A DNA stretch of 64,000 nt, from NCBI GenBank assembly GCA_938010765.1, contig CALLVX010000068.1, positions 1-64,000 of the forward strand, written 5' to 3'. Below the pieces are notes generated by a model. It was not told where the DNA came from. It worked only from the letters and a program-made list of their open reading frames with translations, and ran no database searches. This document shows positions 33,993 through 43,177 of the stretch, piece by piece. The translations under genes and the position numbers were made by a program. The DNA is from an uncultured Flavobacteriaceae bacterium. GTDB taxonomy: Bacteria > Bacteroidota > Bacteroidia > Flavobacteriales > Flavobacteriaceae. Positions within the stretch are counted from its first letter, which is position 1. Each line of letters starts with the position of its first letter.

Positions 33993-34514
33993 ATGATACT
34001 ATTTATAGATATGGATGAGGTAATTGCCGACACCTATGGTGCCCATATTACCAGGTACAATCGTGATTTTGATGCTACCTTGAAGCAAGCCGCATGTATG
34101 GGCAAGGAAGTTTGGCAATGTGTACCCGAAGCACATCAAAAAAGCATTCGTAACCATGCACGGCAAGAAGGTTTTTTTAGAGACTTGCCCCCAATTGAAG
34201 ATAGCCAGGACGTGTTGAAGGAATTAAATAAAAAATACGACTTGTTCATTGCCTCGGCTGCCATGCAATTCCCTAATTCACTCATAGAGAAATCAGATTG
34301 GTTAGACGAGTACTTTCCATTCATTCATTGGAAAAATCAAATCCTCTGTGGTGACAAACATATTTTAAAGGGTGATATCCTGATCGATGATCGAAGCTAT
34401 AATCTTGATAACTTCAACGGCCGTACCCTCCTATTCACTTCACCTCACAATATTAATAGCGAAAGACACGATCGCGCGGATACTTGGAAAGAAGTTGCCG
34501 AAAAATTACTTTAG
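33993..34514 (+). CDS. 5'(3')-deoxyribonucleotidase-like HAD phosphatase
   Basis: This 173-aa HAD-family enzyme has the nucleophile motif DMDEVIAD at residues 6-13, a later IASAAMQFPNS (motif II) and DILIDDRSYNL (motif IV). The NT5C-type family dephosphorylates (deoxy)pyrimidine nucleotides. Its stop overlaps the convergent RDD gene by 9 bp. Confidence 0.9.
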   Translation: MILFIDMDEVIADTYGAHITRYNRDFDATLKQAACMGKEVWQCVPEAHQKSIRNHARQEGFFRDLPPIEDSQDVLKELNKKYDLFIASAAMQFPNSLIEKSDWLDEYFPFIHWKNQILCGDKHILKGDILIDDRSYNLDNFNGRTLLFTSPHNINSERHDRADTWKEVAEKLL

Positions 34515-34904
34515 ATTTTGAACTACAACGGATTTAGCTACATAATCGTGTAATGCTTTTTGCTTTTCATTACCGGTTACGGTCAGGAGTGAGACCCAGC
34601 CAAGGGCTGTTTTCACCACAAATCTGACTATGGCAATCGGAAATCCGATAGTTCCGCCATTGTCGCTATCCTTCGCTACCGAAATTCCGCTAAAAGAGTG
34701 TCCAATCGTTCCTCCAAATGCACTTGTAAACCAAGGGTCATAGAGTAAACATATCATTAAGAACAAAGCTATCCGAACCCAATCTGAAACCAATTCAAAT
34801 AATTCAAGTATTTCGGCTGCCGCATACATCATCACGATTAAAATAACTCCGTCAACAAACGCGGCCTTTACGCGGTCAGGTATTAAGGCATAGGATTGGT
34901 TCAT
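34506..34904 (-). CDS. RDD family membrane protein
   Basis: This 132-aa inner membrane protein has an RDD domain: an Arg and Asp near RVKAAFVDGVILIVM, a second helix with YDPWFTSAFGGTIGHSFSGI, and a third helix. Family members are small membrane proteins, some tied to Na+/H+ exchange or protein modification, but most have no known role. It appears to be monocistronic. Confidence 0.85.
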   Translation of the reverse strand: MNQSYALIPDRVKAAFVDGVILIVMMYAAAEILELFELVSDWVRIALFLMICLLYDPWFTSAFGGTIGHSFSGISVAKDSDNGGTIGFPIAIVRFVVKTALGWVSLLTVTGNEKQKALHDYVAKSVVVQNLK

Positions 34905-34979
34905 TGGCTGGTTTGCTAAAAAATGTATGATAAAAGTATAATAAGTATTAGTTAAAACTTACCCCTTGTGCATTTTGAG

Positions 34980-35049
34980 TCAAATTTGTCCATTCGAGTG
35001 AGTTTTACGGTTGAAAATGAACGAAATTAGCATCGAAAATCAAATTTGA
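34980..35049. repeat. Inverted-repeat-bounded intergenic motif
   Basis: TCAAATTTG at 34980-34988 and CAAATTTGA at 35041-35049 are exact inverted copies bounding 52 bp. The inside (TTCGAGTGAGTTTTACGG, then GAAAATGAACGAAATTAGC) resembles a motif I believe recurs between flavobacterial genes. Only one copy is in this window. The rest of the 247-bp gap between the RDD and flippase genes shows nothing else. Confidence 0.35.
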
Positions 35050-35151
35050 GTCCATAAACTAGCGTTCTCGATACAATTTTCTATCACAAATCATTAATAC
35101 TGACATTCTTTGTGCCATATAAATCAAAGTGTACTGCGGGTTAAAACTTAT

Positions 35152-36609
35152 TTATTTCCGCTTTAAGATACCTTTCAAAAGTTTGGAAAGGTCTTGGGAA
35201 ATAGTAAAACGATACAATACCCAGATATACACACAACTCATCAGGGCAGACTTTATAACAATATTTAGAATAGGATGAAATGGAAAGTTCACAAAATAGA
35301 ACGTCCCTACCATAACGCCCAATAAGATGAGCACTTTCAATGTCGGCCTTGAAAAAGGCAGCATTTTGTATTTACGATACACAAAAATGAGTTTGATCAG
35401 ATTGTAGCTAAAAAAAGCAAAAAAGCTTGCGATAGCGGCCCCGTTCAAACCATAAGCAGGAATTAACCAAAGGTTGAACAGAATCGTCAATATCGCCAGC
35501 CCTACTCCCATAAATAACACCGCACGGTAATAGTCAGAATTGAAGAGAATTGAATTAATATTTCCCAAAACCGCGTCGGTGACTTTCGCCATCCCTATCC
35601 AAAATACGATTAAAAACCCACCGCGATAAGCGTCTGGTAGAAGCGTATATATTTCGTTCAAATTGAGCATGAGCAGAACAAACAGAAAGCCCGCTATTAA
35701 AAAGAGTGTGAGCGAGCTTTTTCGGTACAATTCTTTTAGGCCAGCACCATTTTTCTCATTCAGCAACTTGGCAGTTAAGGGGTACATTATCTGGTTCATT
35801 GCCCGCGAAGGTACCGCTACTGCAGCAGCCATAAACCCTGCTACACTATAGTATGCGACATTTTCAATTTTGATATACTGGTTAAGCATTACCTTATCTA
35901 CTTCCAATAACACAATCGCGGTAGATCCTCCCAGTATAATCAACAGGGTATAGGTGAGTATTTTACCCATTCCGTCGGGGAAGGCAAAAGTGAATTTGGG
36001 CATATGCAAACGAAAGGCATATAACTTCATCACCAAGGCGCGTACCAAATAAAAACCTACCAACGCTTGAATAAAAAAATCGATAGTAATCAAATTAAAA
36101 TATAGGAACACCAATAATAGCGTTTGTGCAAGCCGGCAAAAAATCTCTTTCATGAAATTGCCAAAAACCGATTTCATCTGTACTCTGGCCCATGAATAGA
36201 ATACTTCAAAATAAGCCATCGCCATCCCTACCAGGAAAATATGCCATATATACCCTTTTACCAGTGCGTTTTCTTTTGAAAGAAAAGAACCAATGGCATC
36301 ATTCGCCAAATAGGAAACCAAAGCAATGGGCAAAACAAGCAGCAATGGTAAGAGCAACATGGCTGTCAAAAAGCCGTCTTGTGTTTTACCCTCTTTAAAA
36401 CTGCTATAAAATTTAACCATGGTATTCGGCACACCAAACGCTAAAAGCGGCATCAAAATGGTCGATGCAGATAATATAAACTGAATGAGTCCGTAGTACG
36501 CATCGGCCATAAAATTGGTGTACAAAAACAAGAGGTTTACCGCCCCTATACCGAACCCGATATAGGTAATGATGGTATTATTTAGCGATTGTTTAAGTAC
36601 GATTCCCAT
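35152..36609 (-). CDS. Polysaccharide flippase (Wzx-like, MOP superfamily)
   Basis: This 485-aa protein has about 12-14 TM helices and resembles Wzx O-antigen/exopolysaccharide flippases. The N-terminus (NNTIITYIGFGIGAVNLLFL) and the loop YFEVFYSWARVQMKS are family-like. It would move lipid-linked glycans to the periplasmic face. Its ATG overlaps the GT4 stop in TAATG. It is last in the three-gene operon. Confidence 0.9.
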   Translation of the reverse strand: MGIVLKQSLNNTIITYIGFGIGAVNLLFLYTNFMADAYYGLIQFILSASTILMPLLAFGVPNTMVKFYSSFKEGKTQDGFLTAMLLLPLLLVLPIALVSYLANDAIGSFLSKENALVKGYIWHIFLVGMAMAYFEVFYSWARVQMKSVFGNFMKEIFCRLAQTLLLVFLYFNLITIDFFIQALVGFYLVRALVMKLYAFRLHMPKFTFAFPDGMGKILTYTLLIILGGSTAIVLLEVDKVMLNQYIKIENVAYYSVAGFMAAAVAVPSRAMNQIMYPLTAKLLNEKNGAGLKELYRKSSLTLFLIAGFLFVLLMLNLNEIYTLLPDAYRGGFLIVFWIGMAKVTDAVLGNINSILFNSDYYRAVLFMGVGLAILTILFNLWLIPAYGLNGAAIASFFAFFSYNLIKLIFVYRKYKMLPFSRPTLKVLILLGVMVGTFYFVNFPFHPILNIVIKSALMSCVYIWVLYRFTISQDLSKLLKGILKRK

Positions 36610-37880
36610 TAGAGCTCCTTAGCTAGTTGTTCAGTCAGTGCCTTACGACTATACTTTTCGATATTCTGGGATTGCAGGTGCAATGCCGATTTTCGATAAC
36701 GTTCGAACCAATTCCTGATCAAATCTTTCAGTACTCTCGAATCTTGATAGTTAAATGCTACTCCGGTATTGGTTTCCACAATGAGCTTACCCGCTTCCCA
36801 TTCTTTGGGGCCCACGCCCAATATAGGTCGCCGCGCTGCCATATATTCAAACAATTTACCAGGAATAATACCTTTGGTCTCCTCCGAGTCTATTTCTATT
36901 AAAAGTAGCAGTTGCGCTCGCTGTTGCTTGCGCATGGCCTCTTTATGCGACACGTACCCTTTTAATTTTATATAAGGCCCCAGTTCGTATCGGTAAAGAC
37001 TATCCATCACTTCTTGGCTCACAACTCCGACAAACTCTAATTGCAACGCTGTACGAAAGAGTTCATTTTCAGAAGCAAGGTCAGATAGTGCTTTCCAAAG
37101 GTTTTTAGGGTTTCGACCCGCTAATAAAGAACCGATATGCGCTATGGTAAAACGCTCATCGAGATTAGCACCGCCTTGGTAGTTTGAATCATACCCATTG
37201 GTAATGACGTTGATCGGTTTTTTAGTAATAGCAGCAAACTCCTTCTTGGTGGTTTGGCTCGTAACTAACAAACGATCTGCCTTATTAAGCACCAAATGCT
37301 CCAAGGCTTCATGCTTTTTACGGGAAGAATTGTTTAGTCGTAATTTTTTATGATAGCCGATAGAAGTCCATGGGTCACGAAAATCCGCTATCCATTTGAG
37401 GGTGTGCCGCTGTTTCAGCTGCTCCCCTATTAAATGAACACTATGGGGAGGCCCAGTCGTAATAATCGTTTCGATCTGCTCTTTTTTCAAGAGCTCCGAT
37501 AAAAACTTTACAGAGGGTTTTATCCAATACTTACGGGCATCCGGAATAAAGAAGTTACCACGTATCCAAAGCATCGCCTTTTCTAAAAACGATGGGTCTT
37601 TGGTCTGAATAATTCCTGAACTGATGCGCTTCGTCTTTTTTGAAGAAATAAGACTTGCGAGGCGATACGGTTCAAAAATAGGTTGCTTGTAGATTGTAAC
37701 ATTCTCGGGGATTTCCGCTACCAGCGTGGCATCTTCGATCGGGTAATGCGGGTTTTCCGGTATATAGACCATTGGTTCTATATCGAAATGATGTAAATAT
37801 TTCACAAACTTCAACCATCGCTGTACCCCAGGTCCGCCTGCCGGTGGCCAGTAATACGCGATGATGAGTACCTTTTTCAT
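36609..37880 (-). CDS. Glycosyltransferase family 4
   Basis: This 423-aa GT-B glycosyltransferase has the N-terminal YYWPPAGGPGVQRWLKF pattern and a C-terminal donor site (GKLFEYMAARRPILGVGP) that holds the catalytic Glu region. It overlaps the upstream YfhO-like gene in TGATG and the flippase gene in TAATG, so all three are translationally coupled. It probably adds a sugar to the surface glycan that the flippase exports. Confidence 0.92.
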   Translation of the reverse strand: MKKVLIIAYYWPPAGGPGVQRWLKFVKYLHHFDIEPMVYIPENPHYPIEDATLVAEIPENVTIYKQPIFEPYRLASLISSKKTKRISSGIIQTKDPSFLEKAMLWIRGNFFIPDARKYWIKPSVKFLSELLKKEQIETIITTGPPHSVHLIGEQLKQRHTLKWIADFRDPWTSIGYHKKLRLNNSSRKKHEALEHLVLNKADRLLVTSQTTKKEFAAITKKPINVITNGYDSNYQGGANLDERFTIAHIGSLLAGRNPKNLWKALSDLASENELFRTALQLEFVGVVSQEVMDSLYRYELGPYIKLKGYVSHKEAMRKQQRAQLLLLIEIDSEETKGIIPGKLFEYMAARRPILGVGPKEWEAGKLIVETNTGVAFNYQDSRVLKDLIRNWFERYRKSALHLQSQNIEKYSRKALTEQLAKEL

Positions 37881-40324
37881 CAGGCTTCGGTTTTTTCCTC
37901 TTTCTTTCTTGATCGCCAGAAGGTAAAACCAATACCTCCTAATACAATCAATCCCAATAGTAAGGAGCTGGCCAAGGTAATCTTACTTCCCGTTTCTATT
38001 ACTTGTGGTTCGAACTTAAATTCTATTGTGTGATTTCCTTCGGGTATTTTAAGGCCTCTAAGCACATAATTGACCTTAAAATGGTCTTTCAGCGCGCCAT
38101 CGACATAGGCATTCCAACCATTTGCATAGTACATTTCTGAAAATACTGCTACCCCGGCATTCGGATTTGTAGTTGTATATGTCAGGTGATTGGGTTTATA
38201 GTCTGTCAAAGAAATGGTTGCTAGACTATCTACTTGAAAACTAGTTCTGTTGATCCCCTTTACTTTTACGGTGTTCACTACTGCCGTCTTCTTGGTATCA
38301 AGCACTTCCAAAGCTTTGATTTCATCATCGGCACTCTGTACTTCCATTAGCTGTTCTACAAACCAACCATTGCCATTTGCCTCTGGGTTTAAAGCGGGAT
38401 AACTACGCCCCTCTTCATCTTGTTGAATGACATATTTTACGTTCAACATATTCAGTACTCCTATGTTTCCTTTAAAAATATAGAAATAGAAAAGGTCTTG
38501 CATTCCGGCAGGTTTTGCAGCGTGATACCCGGTAATTGATTGGTGAAAAAAGGAAGTACCGGCAGAATCCCACCCTTCGCTTGGATTAAACACCCGATAG
38601 ACTGTTTCATCTTGCAGAATTTGCTTGTTTACCGGAGTTTCTTGAAATGGCTGTGCCATTTTTCTCTTGCCCACAAAACTAGCATTGTTTACATAACGTT
38701 GGTTAACAACTACTAAATCGAGCACAATTAAGACGCCCAAACCGATAATGACTACATTCTGCTTCAGCTTATCTTTTAAATAAAACCACAAAACGGTGGC
38801 AGTCAAAAGCACATAAATCAATGAACGAAAAAGATCCGCATTATAGAGTGCCTTGCGATCCAATACAATTAATGAGTATAATTCATTCCCGTAATTTTCC
38901 ATGAACATGCGGTCTCTAGGTCCCTCAAAAGAGAACATCCCTTTGAATAATAACAAACATGCCCCTAAACCTGCAACGATAAAGAATGCTATTTTTAGCG
39001 CAAACAATTTCTCTTTTTTGCCTATGGAAGATTCAAAAAGTTTTGACAGGGCCAGCATACCTAAGATTGGGGCACATAGCTCCAAAATCACCTGTATAGA
39101 GGAGACCGCCCTAAACTTATCATAAAGTGGAAAGTAGTCGATCATAAGATCGGTCAACAATCCGAAGTTTTTTCCCCAAGATAGTAACAGCGACATTAGT
39201 ACCCCGCCAAGCAACCACCATTTGGATTTTCCTTTCACCAAAATCAACCCAAGAATAAACAGGAAAAATACAATTGCACCAATATATGCAGGTCCGGAAG
39301 TACCTGGCTGATCTCCCCAGTATGTTGGCACTTGCTTCGAAAACTCCAAGGCCCTTGTTCGGGGCAATCCTTGGTCGATTAAAAAGTCATAGGTCTTGGA
39401 ATCTTCACCCAAATCTTCAAAAGTGGCACCTCCAAAAAGACGTGGTACAAAAAGATTAAAAGATTCGGCCACTCCGTAGCTCCATTGGGTAATATACGCC
39501 CGATCTAGCCCTTCAGTATTTTCTTTAGGATTCCCTTCAGGGTCGATTGTTAATTCCGATGGTCCTCTGGTGCTCCAATCAGCATATTCCTTGGTAGCCA
39601 TTAAACCCGTTGCGTTCGCCGCAATTCCCAAAGTTACGGCCAACAACAAAATCCCGACCGAGATACCAAAATGTTTTAATTTTTTCTTTAAAATGGCATC
39701 GATCAAATAGGCAACTCCCAAAATCAATACCAACAACATAAAGTAATAGGTCATTTGATAATGATTGGCCCGAATCTCCAAGGCCATCGCCAAAGCGGTT
39801 AACACAAACCCCCAGAGGTATTTTTTTCGAAAGACCAATACGATGCCCCCTAATAACATGGGCAGGTAGCCAATCGCATGGGCTTTCGCATTATGGCCTG
39901 CGCCAAAAATAATAATGAGATAGGTAGAAAACCCGAATGCCAATGCGCCCAAAACAGCAAGTCGGTAGTCGACTTTCATACAACAAAGCAAAATATAGAA
40001 GCCGATAAAATAAAGAAATAAATAATCTGCCGGTCTTGGAAGAAAGCGAATTAGCTTATCTAGTTTCTTCACATAATCATGCGGATAATAGGCTCCAAGC
40101 TGGTAGGTTGGCATTCCACCAAAAGCACTATTGGTCCAATAGGGTTCCGCTTCATATACCTTCCTAAAATCGTTCTGTTCCTTTGCCATGCCCGTATATT
40201 GGGCAATATCTGACTGGTAGAGTACTTTTCCCGAAAGAACAGGGCTGAAATAGGCCAGTGCCGCAATGATAAAAAAGACGGTTACGAAGAAATGTATAAA
40301 GAACGCTTTGAGGCCGATTTTCAT
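37880..40324 (-). CDS. YfhO family membrane protein
   Basis: This 814-aa polytopic protein has about 12 TM helices and a C-terminal periplasmic beta domain, with WNAYVDG, then NYVLRGLKIPEGNHTIEFKF, which is characteristic of YfhO. A large N-terminal loop (EQNDFRKVYEAEPYWTNSAF) follows TM1. Gram-positive YfhO family members act in glycosylation of cell surface polymers, using lipid-linked sugars. It is first in the operon with GT4 and the flippase, which fits surface-polysaccharide assembly. Confidence 0.9.
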   Translation of the reverse strand: MKIGLKAFFIHFFVTVFFIIAALAYFSPVLSGKVLYQSDIAQYTGMAKEQNDFRKVYEAEPYWTNSAFGGMPTYQLGAYYPHDYVKKLDKLIRFLPRPADYLFLYFIGFYILLCCMKVDYRLAVLGALAFGFSTYLIIIFGAGHNAKAHAIGYLPMLLGGIVLVFRKKYLWGFVLTALAMALEIRANHYQMTYYFMLLVLILGVAYLIDAILKKKLKHFGISVGILLLAVTLGIAANATGLMATKEYADWSTRGPSELTIDPEGNPKENTEGLDRAYITQWSYGVAESFNLFVPRLFGGATFEDLGEDSKTYDFLIDQGLPRTRALEFSKQVPTYWGDQPGTSGPAYIGAIVFFLFILGLILVKGKSKWWLLGGVLMSLLLSWGKNFGLLTDLMIDYFPLYDKFRAVSSIQVILELCAPILGMLALSKLFESSIGKKEKLFALKIAFFIVAGLGACLLLFKGMFSFEGPRDRMFMENYGNELYSLIVLDRKALYNADLFRSLIYVLLTATVLWFYLKDKLKQNVVIIGLGVLIVLDLVVVNQRYVNNASFVGKRKMAQPFQETPVNKQILQDETVYRVFNPSEGWDSAGTSFFHQSITGYHAAKPAGMQDLFYFYIFKGNIGVLNMLNVKYVIQQDEEGRSYPALNPEANGNGWFVEQLMEVQSADDEIKALEVLDTKKTAVVNTVKVKGINRTSFQVDSLATISLTDYKPNHLTYTTTNPNAGVAVFSEMYYANGWNAYVDGALKDHFKVNYVLRGLKIPEGNHTIEFKFEPQVIETGSKITLASSLLLGLIVLGGIGFTFWRSRKKEEKTEA

Positions 40325-40366
40325 GGGGTGGTCTAATGATTGGTTATCCTATTGGGGCAAAAATAA

Positions 40367-40630
40367 TCAATCAATTTCCTCAAAGTCGATATATTCCCCA
40401 ACTTTTTGAGATGAATCGTTTTTCTTGTTCTTTTTTTGGTTGACTATTACATTGTCGTCTTCCTGTGATTGTTGTTTATTAAAATTACCAAAGTCCCCAA
40501 AACGCTCACGAAAACGTTCTTCGGTTTTTTTTGCCGCATACCCCAGAATACGTGGAGCGAACATTTTTATTACAAACTTAAACAGGTAATATCCCAGTAA
40601 AATAAAAAGTACTGCCTTTAAAAAACCCAT
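40367..40630 (-). CDS. DUF4834 family protein
   Basis: This 87-aa protein has one N-terminal TM helix (FLKAVLFILLGYYLFKFVI), the conserved FAPRILGYAAKKTEERFRERFG and an acidic C-terminus (VGEYIDFEEID). It matches the flavobacterial DUF4834 family. It lies upstream of the YfhO operon on the same strand, 42 bp away, and could be co-transcribed. Function is unknown. Confidence 0.8.
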   Translation of the reverse strand: MGFLKAVLFILLGYYLFKFVIKMFAPRILGYAAKKTEERFRERFGDFGNFNKQQSQEDDNVIVNQKKNKKNDSSQKVGEYIDFEEID

Positions 40631-40789
40631 AATATTTATGCTTTAATATATCAAAAGTACAATTCTAACGTTTTAATCATAAGGCAAAAGTCTTAAAAAT
40701 ATAATAAAACAGGGGAAACAAGGACCATTACAGCGGTACAAAACCTTTCCCGACAACCATTCAAAGTAGCAATACAATACCAAAAAAGA

Positions 40790-41875
40790 ATGAAGTACCT
40801 ATCTTTTCTATTTCTTTTTAGCCTCTATTTCTCGGGCTATAGCCAGTATACAGATGTTATTAATTCGAACCGTCCGGGACTATCGGTCAGCGCGTATGCC
40901 GTAGGCAAGAACGTAATACAACTCGAGACGGGCTTGCTTTTTGAGCAACGCGACCATTCGCTTTTAAACACCCAAAGTAATATTTGGGGATTGGAGGCTT
41001 CGCTTCGGTACGGACTATTATTTGAACAACTAGAACTCAACTGGGAAGGCACGTTTCAAAATCAGAACATTACCTTTAGCAATCTTGGTTTTAGCGAAAA
41101 TCGCACCAACTTTTCTCGAAATCGCTTAGGACTTAAGTTTTTAGTATACGACCGGTTTAAGAACCCTGAACGAAACAAACCTGATTTATATAGTTGGAAA
41201 GCAAATTATGGTTTTAAATTTAAAAACTTGATTCCATCGGTATCCATCTACGGTGGTGCCACCTTTAACCTAGGTAACAATCCTTTTTATGTGGGGGATC
41301 CTACCATTTCTTACAGAGGCATGGTGGCTACCCAGAGTAGACTTACTCCTCGATTTGTTTTGATATCAAATATCGCTTATGACCGGATCGGAACCGATTT
41401 TCCCGAATTAAGTTATTTGGTTTCACTCTCTCACGCCTTTCGGAATCCCAAATGGAGCATCTTCGTAGAAAACCAGGGTATTAAGAGCGATCGTTATGCC
41501 GATGTATTGTTACGTGGTGGTATTGCACATCTGTTCCATGATAATTTTCAGGCAGATATTAATATGGGGGCAAGTTTCAAAAATACACCTTCGCGAATTT
41601 TTATTACAACCGGTCTTTCATATCGACTGGACTTCCACCAGGACAAGCCCATTTCTATAGAAGATCAAAAAGCTGGTGAAAATGGTGGACCTATTAAGAA
41701 GAACGCGATGAAGAAAAAGAAAAAAGAAGATGAAAAGAAGATGAAAGATGGTAGCGGAGCGGAAGATATTGATCTGGGACCATCAAAAAAACAATTGCGC
41801 AAACTTAAAAAGGAAGAACGAAAAAAGAACAAAAAGAAGAACAAAGAGAAAGATAGCGGAGCAATCGATTTTTAA
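40790..41875 (+). CDS. Outer membrane beta-barrel protein with Lys-rich tail
   Basis: This 361-aa protein has a signal peptide (MKYLSFLFLFSLYFSGYSQ). The beta-strand-rich body of about 290 aa resembles the transporter/MetA-pathway (PF13557-like) barrel family (NRPGLSVSAYAVGKNVIQLE, then repeated FRF-like strands). The last 60 aa are strongly basic (KKNAMKKKKKEDEKKMKDG, KKEERKKNKKKNKEK), unusual for a barrel. This tail may lie in the periplasm and bind peptidoglycan or LPS. Confidence 0.76.
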   Translation: MKYLSFLFLFSLYFSGYSQYTDVINSNRPGLSVSAYAVGKNVIQLETGLLFEQRDHSLLNTQSNIWGLEASLRYGLLFEQLELNWEGTFQNQNITFSNLGFSENRTNFSRNRLGLKFLVYDRFKNPERNKPDLYSWKANYGFKFKNLIPSVSIYGGATFNLGNNPFYVGDPTISYRGMVATQSRLTPRFVLISNIAYDRIGTDFPELSYLVSLSHAFRNPKWSIFVENQGIKSDRYADVLLRGGIAHLFHDNFQADINMGASFKNTPSRIFITTGLSYRLDFHQDKPISIEDQKAGENGGPIKKNAMKKKKKEDEKKMKDGSGAEDIDLGPSKKQLRKLKKEERKKNKKKNKEKDSGAIDF

Positions 41876-41974
41876 ACATTTGCAATTTATATTCCACACT
41901 TCTAACAAAATTGGCTGTGCATATTTCTTGCTCTAGCCAATAATCCCTAATATTGACCATACAAAAATAATGTG

Positions 41975-43096
41975 ATGGTCACCCTAAAAGAAGCTGTTAC
42001 CAAAGCCGACTTAAAAACATTTGTGAAGTTTCCATTTTCACTTTACAAAGACTCGCCTTATTGGGTACCACCAATTATCTCTGACGAACTTCAAACTTTC
42101 GATAAGACCAAAAATCCGGCCTTTAAAAATGCCGATGCGTGGTTTTTTCTTGCTTATAAAGACAAACGATTGGTAGGACGCATCGTTGCTATTATCAATT
42201 GGGTTGAAGTAAACGATCAAAAAGTTCGAAAAATGCGCTTCGGGTGGTTCGATTTTATTGATGACCATGCCGTTTCGGAAGCCTTGCTTCGAAACGTAAT
42301 GAAAATCGGCATTGAAAATAAGCTCGATTTTGCAGAAGGTCCCGTAGGCTTTTCAAATTTGGATAAGGTAGGAGTACTTACCGAAGGTTTTGAGCATGTA
42401 GGCAGTATGATTACCTGGTACAACCACGCCTATTATGTGAATCACTACGAACGTCTTGGGTTTAAGAAAGAAAAAGGATATGTGGAAAACAAATTTCCCG
42501 CCCGTAACGCCGACCCTGCTTTGTTCACCAAACTAAATGATTTAATTAAAAGACGCTATAAGCTACGGGAGATTAATTTTGCCCATACCAAGGAGGTACT
42601 GCCCATGGCCGACAAAATGTTCGATCTGTTTAATGAGACGTATGCCAAACTTTCGTCCTTCGTGCCTATCTCCGATATTCAGAAAGCTTATTTTAAAAAA
42701 AAATACATCAGTTTTATCAACCCTGAATACATCAAATTCATTGTAGACTCGGACGACAAACTGATTGCATTCGCCATTGTAATGCCTTCTTTTTCAAAGG
42801 CATTGAAAAAGGCCAACGGAAAACTCTTTCCGTTCGGGTTCTATCATTTATTAAAGGCCAAGAAAAACAATAAAGATGTTTACTTCTATTTGATAGGAGT
42901 GCACCCTGAATATCAAAACAAGGCGGTTACGGCGATTATTTTCAACGAATACTACAAAACCTTTTCAGCGAAAGGTATCGATATGTGTTATCGTACCCCC
43001 GAGCTTGAAGACAATGTGGCGATTCGGCAAATGTGGAAGCATTTTGACCCTGTTATCTACAAAAGAAGGGCTACCTACAAGAAAGAACTTTACTAA
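41975..43096 (+). CDS. GNAT-like N-acyltransferase family protein
   Basis: This 373-aa protein has a GNAT-type architecture. LVGRIVAIINWVE near 65-80 looks like an acetyl-CoA fold strand, and LIGVHPEYQNKAVTAIIFNEY near 310 is a GNAT motif A-like segment. It probably has two GNAT-like halves. The first in-frame codon is GTG at 41972; the ATG at 41975 follows at once. The substrate is unknown. It is convergent with the oxoamine synthase gene. Confidence 0.72.
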   Translation: MVTLKEAVTKADLKTFVKFPFSLYKDSPYWVPPIISDELQTFDKTKNPAFKNADAWFFLAYKDKRLVGRIVAIINWVEVNDQKVRKMRFGWFDFIDDHAVSEALLRNVMKIGIENKLDFAEGPVGFSNLDKVGVLTEGFEHVGSMITWYNHAYYVNHYERLGFKKEKGYVENKFPARNADPALFTKLNDLIKRRYKLREINFAHTKEVLPMADKMFDLFNETYAKLSSFVPISDIQKAYFKKKYISFINPEYIKFIVDSDDKLIAFAIVMPSFSKALKKANGKLFPFGFYHLLKAKKNNKDVYFYLIGVHPEYQNKAVTAIIFNEYYKTFSAKGIDMCYRTPELEDNVAIRQMWKHFDPVIYKRRATYKKELY

Positions 43097-43109
43097 TTAT
43101 AGTATATAA

Positions 43110-43149
43110 AAAAATCCAAAATTCAAGTCGACTTAAATTTTGGATTTTT
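43110..43149. terminator. Bidirectional terminator
   Basis: AAAAATCCAAAATT pairs over 14 bp with AATTTTGGATTTTT around a 12-nt loop, with A- and T-runs on both flanks. It separates the convergent GNAT-like and oxoamine synthase genes. Confidence 0.8.
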
Positions 43150-43177
43150 ACGGAATTACTAAACTCTAAGCGTTCCT

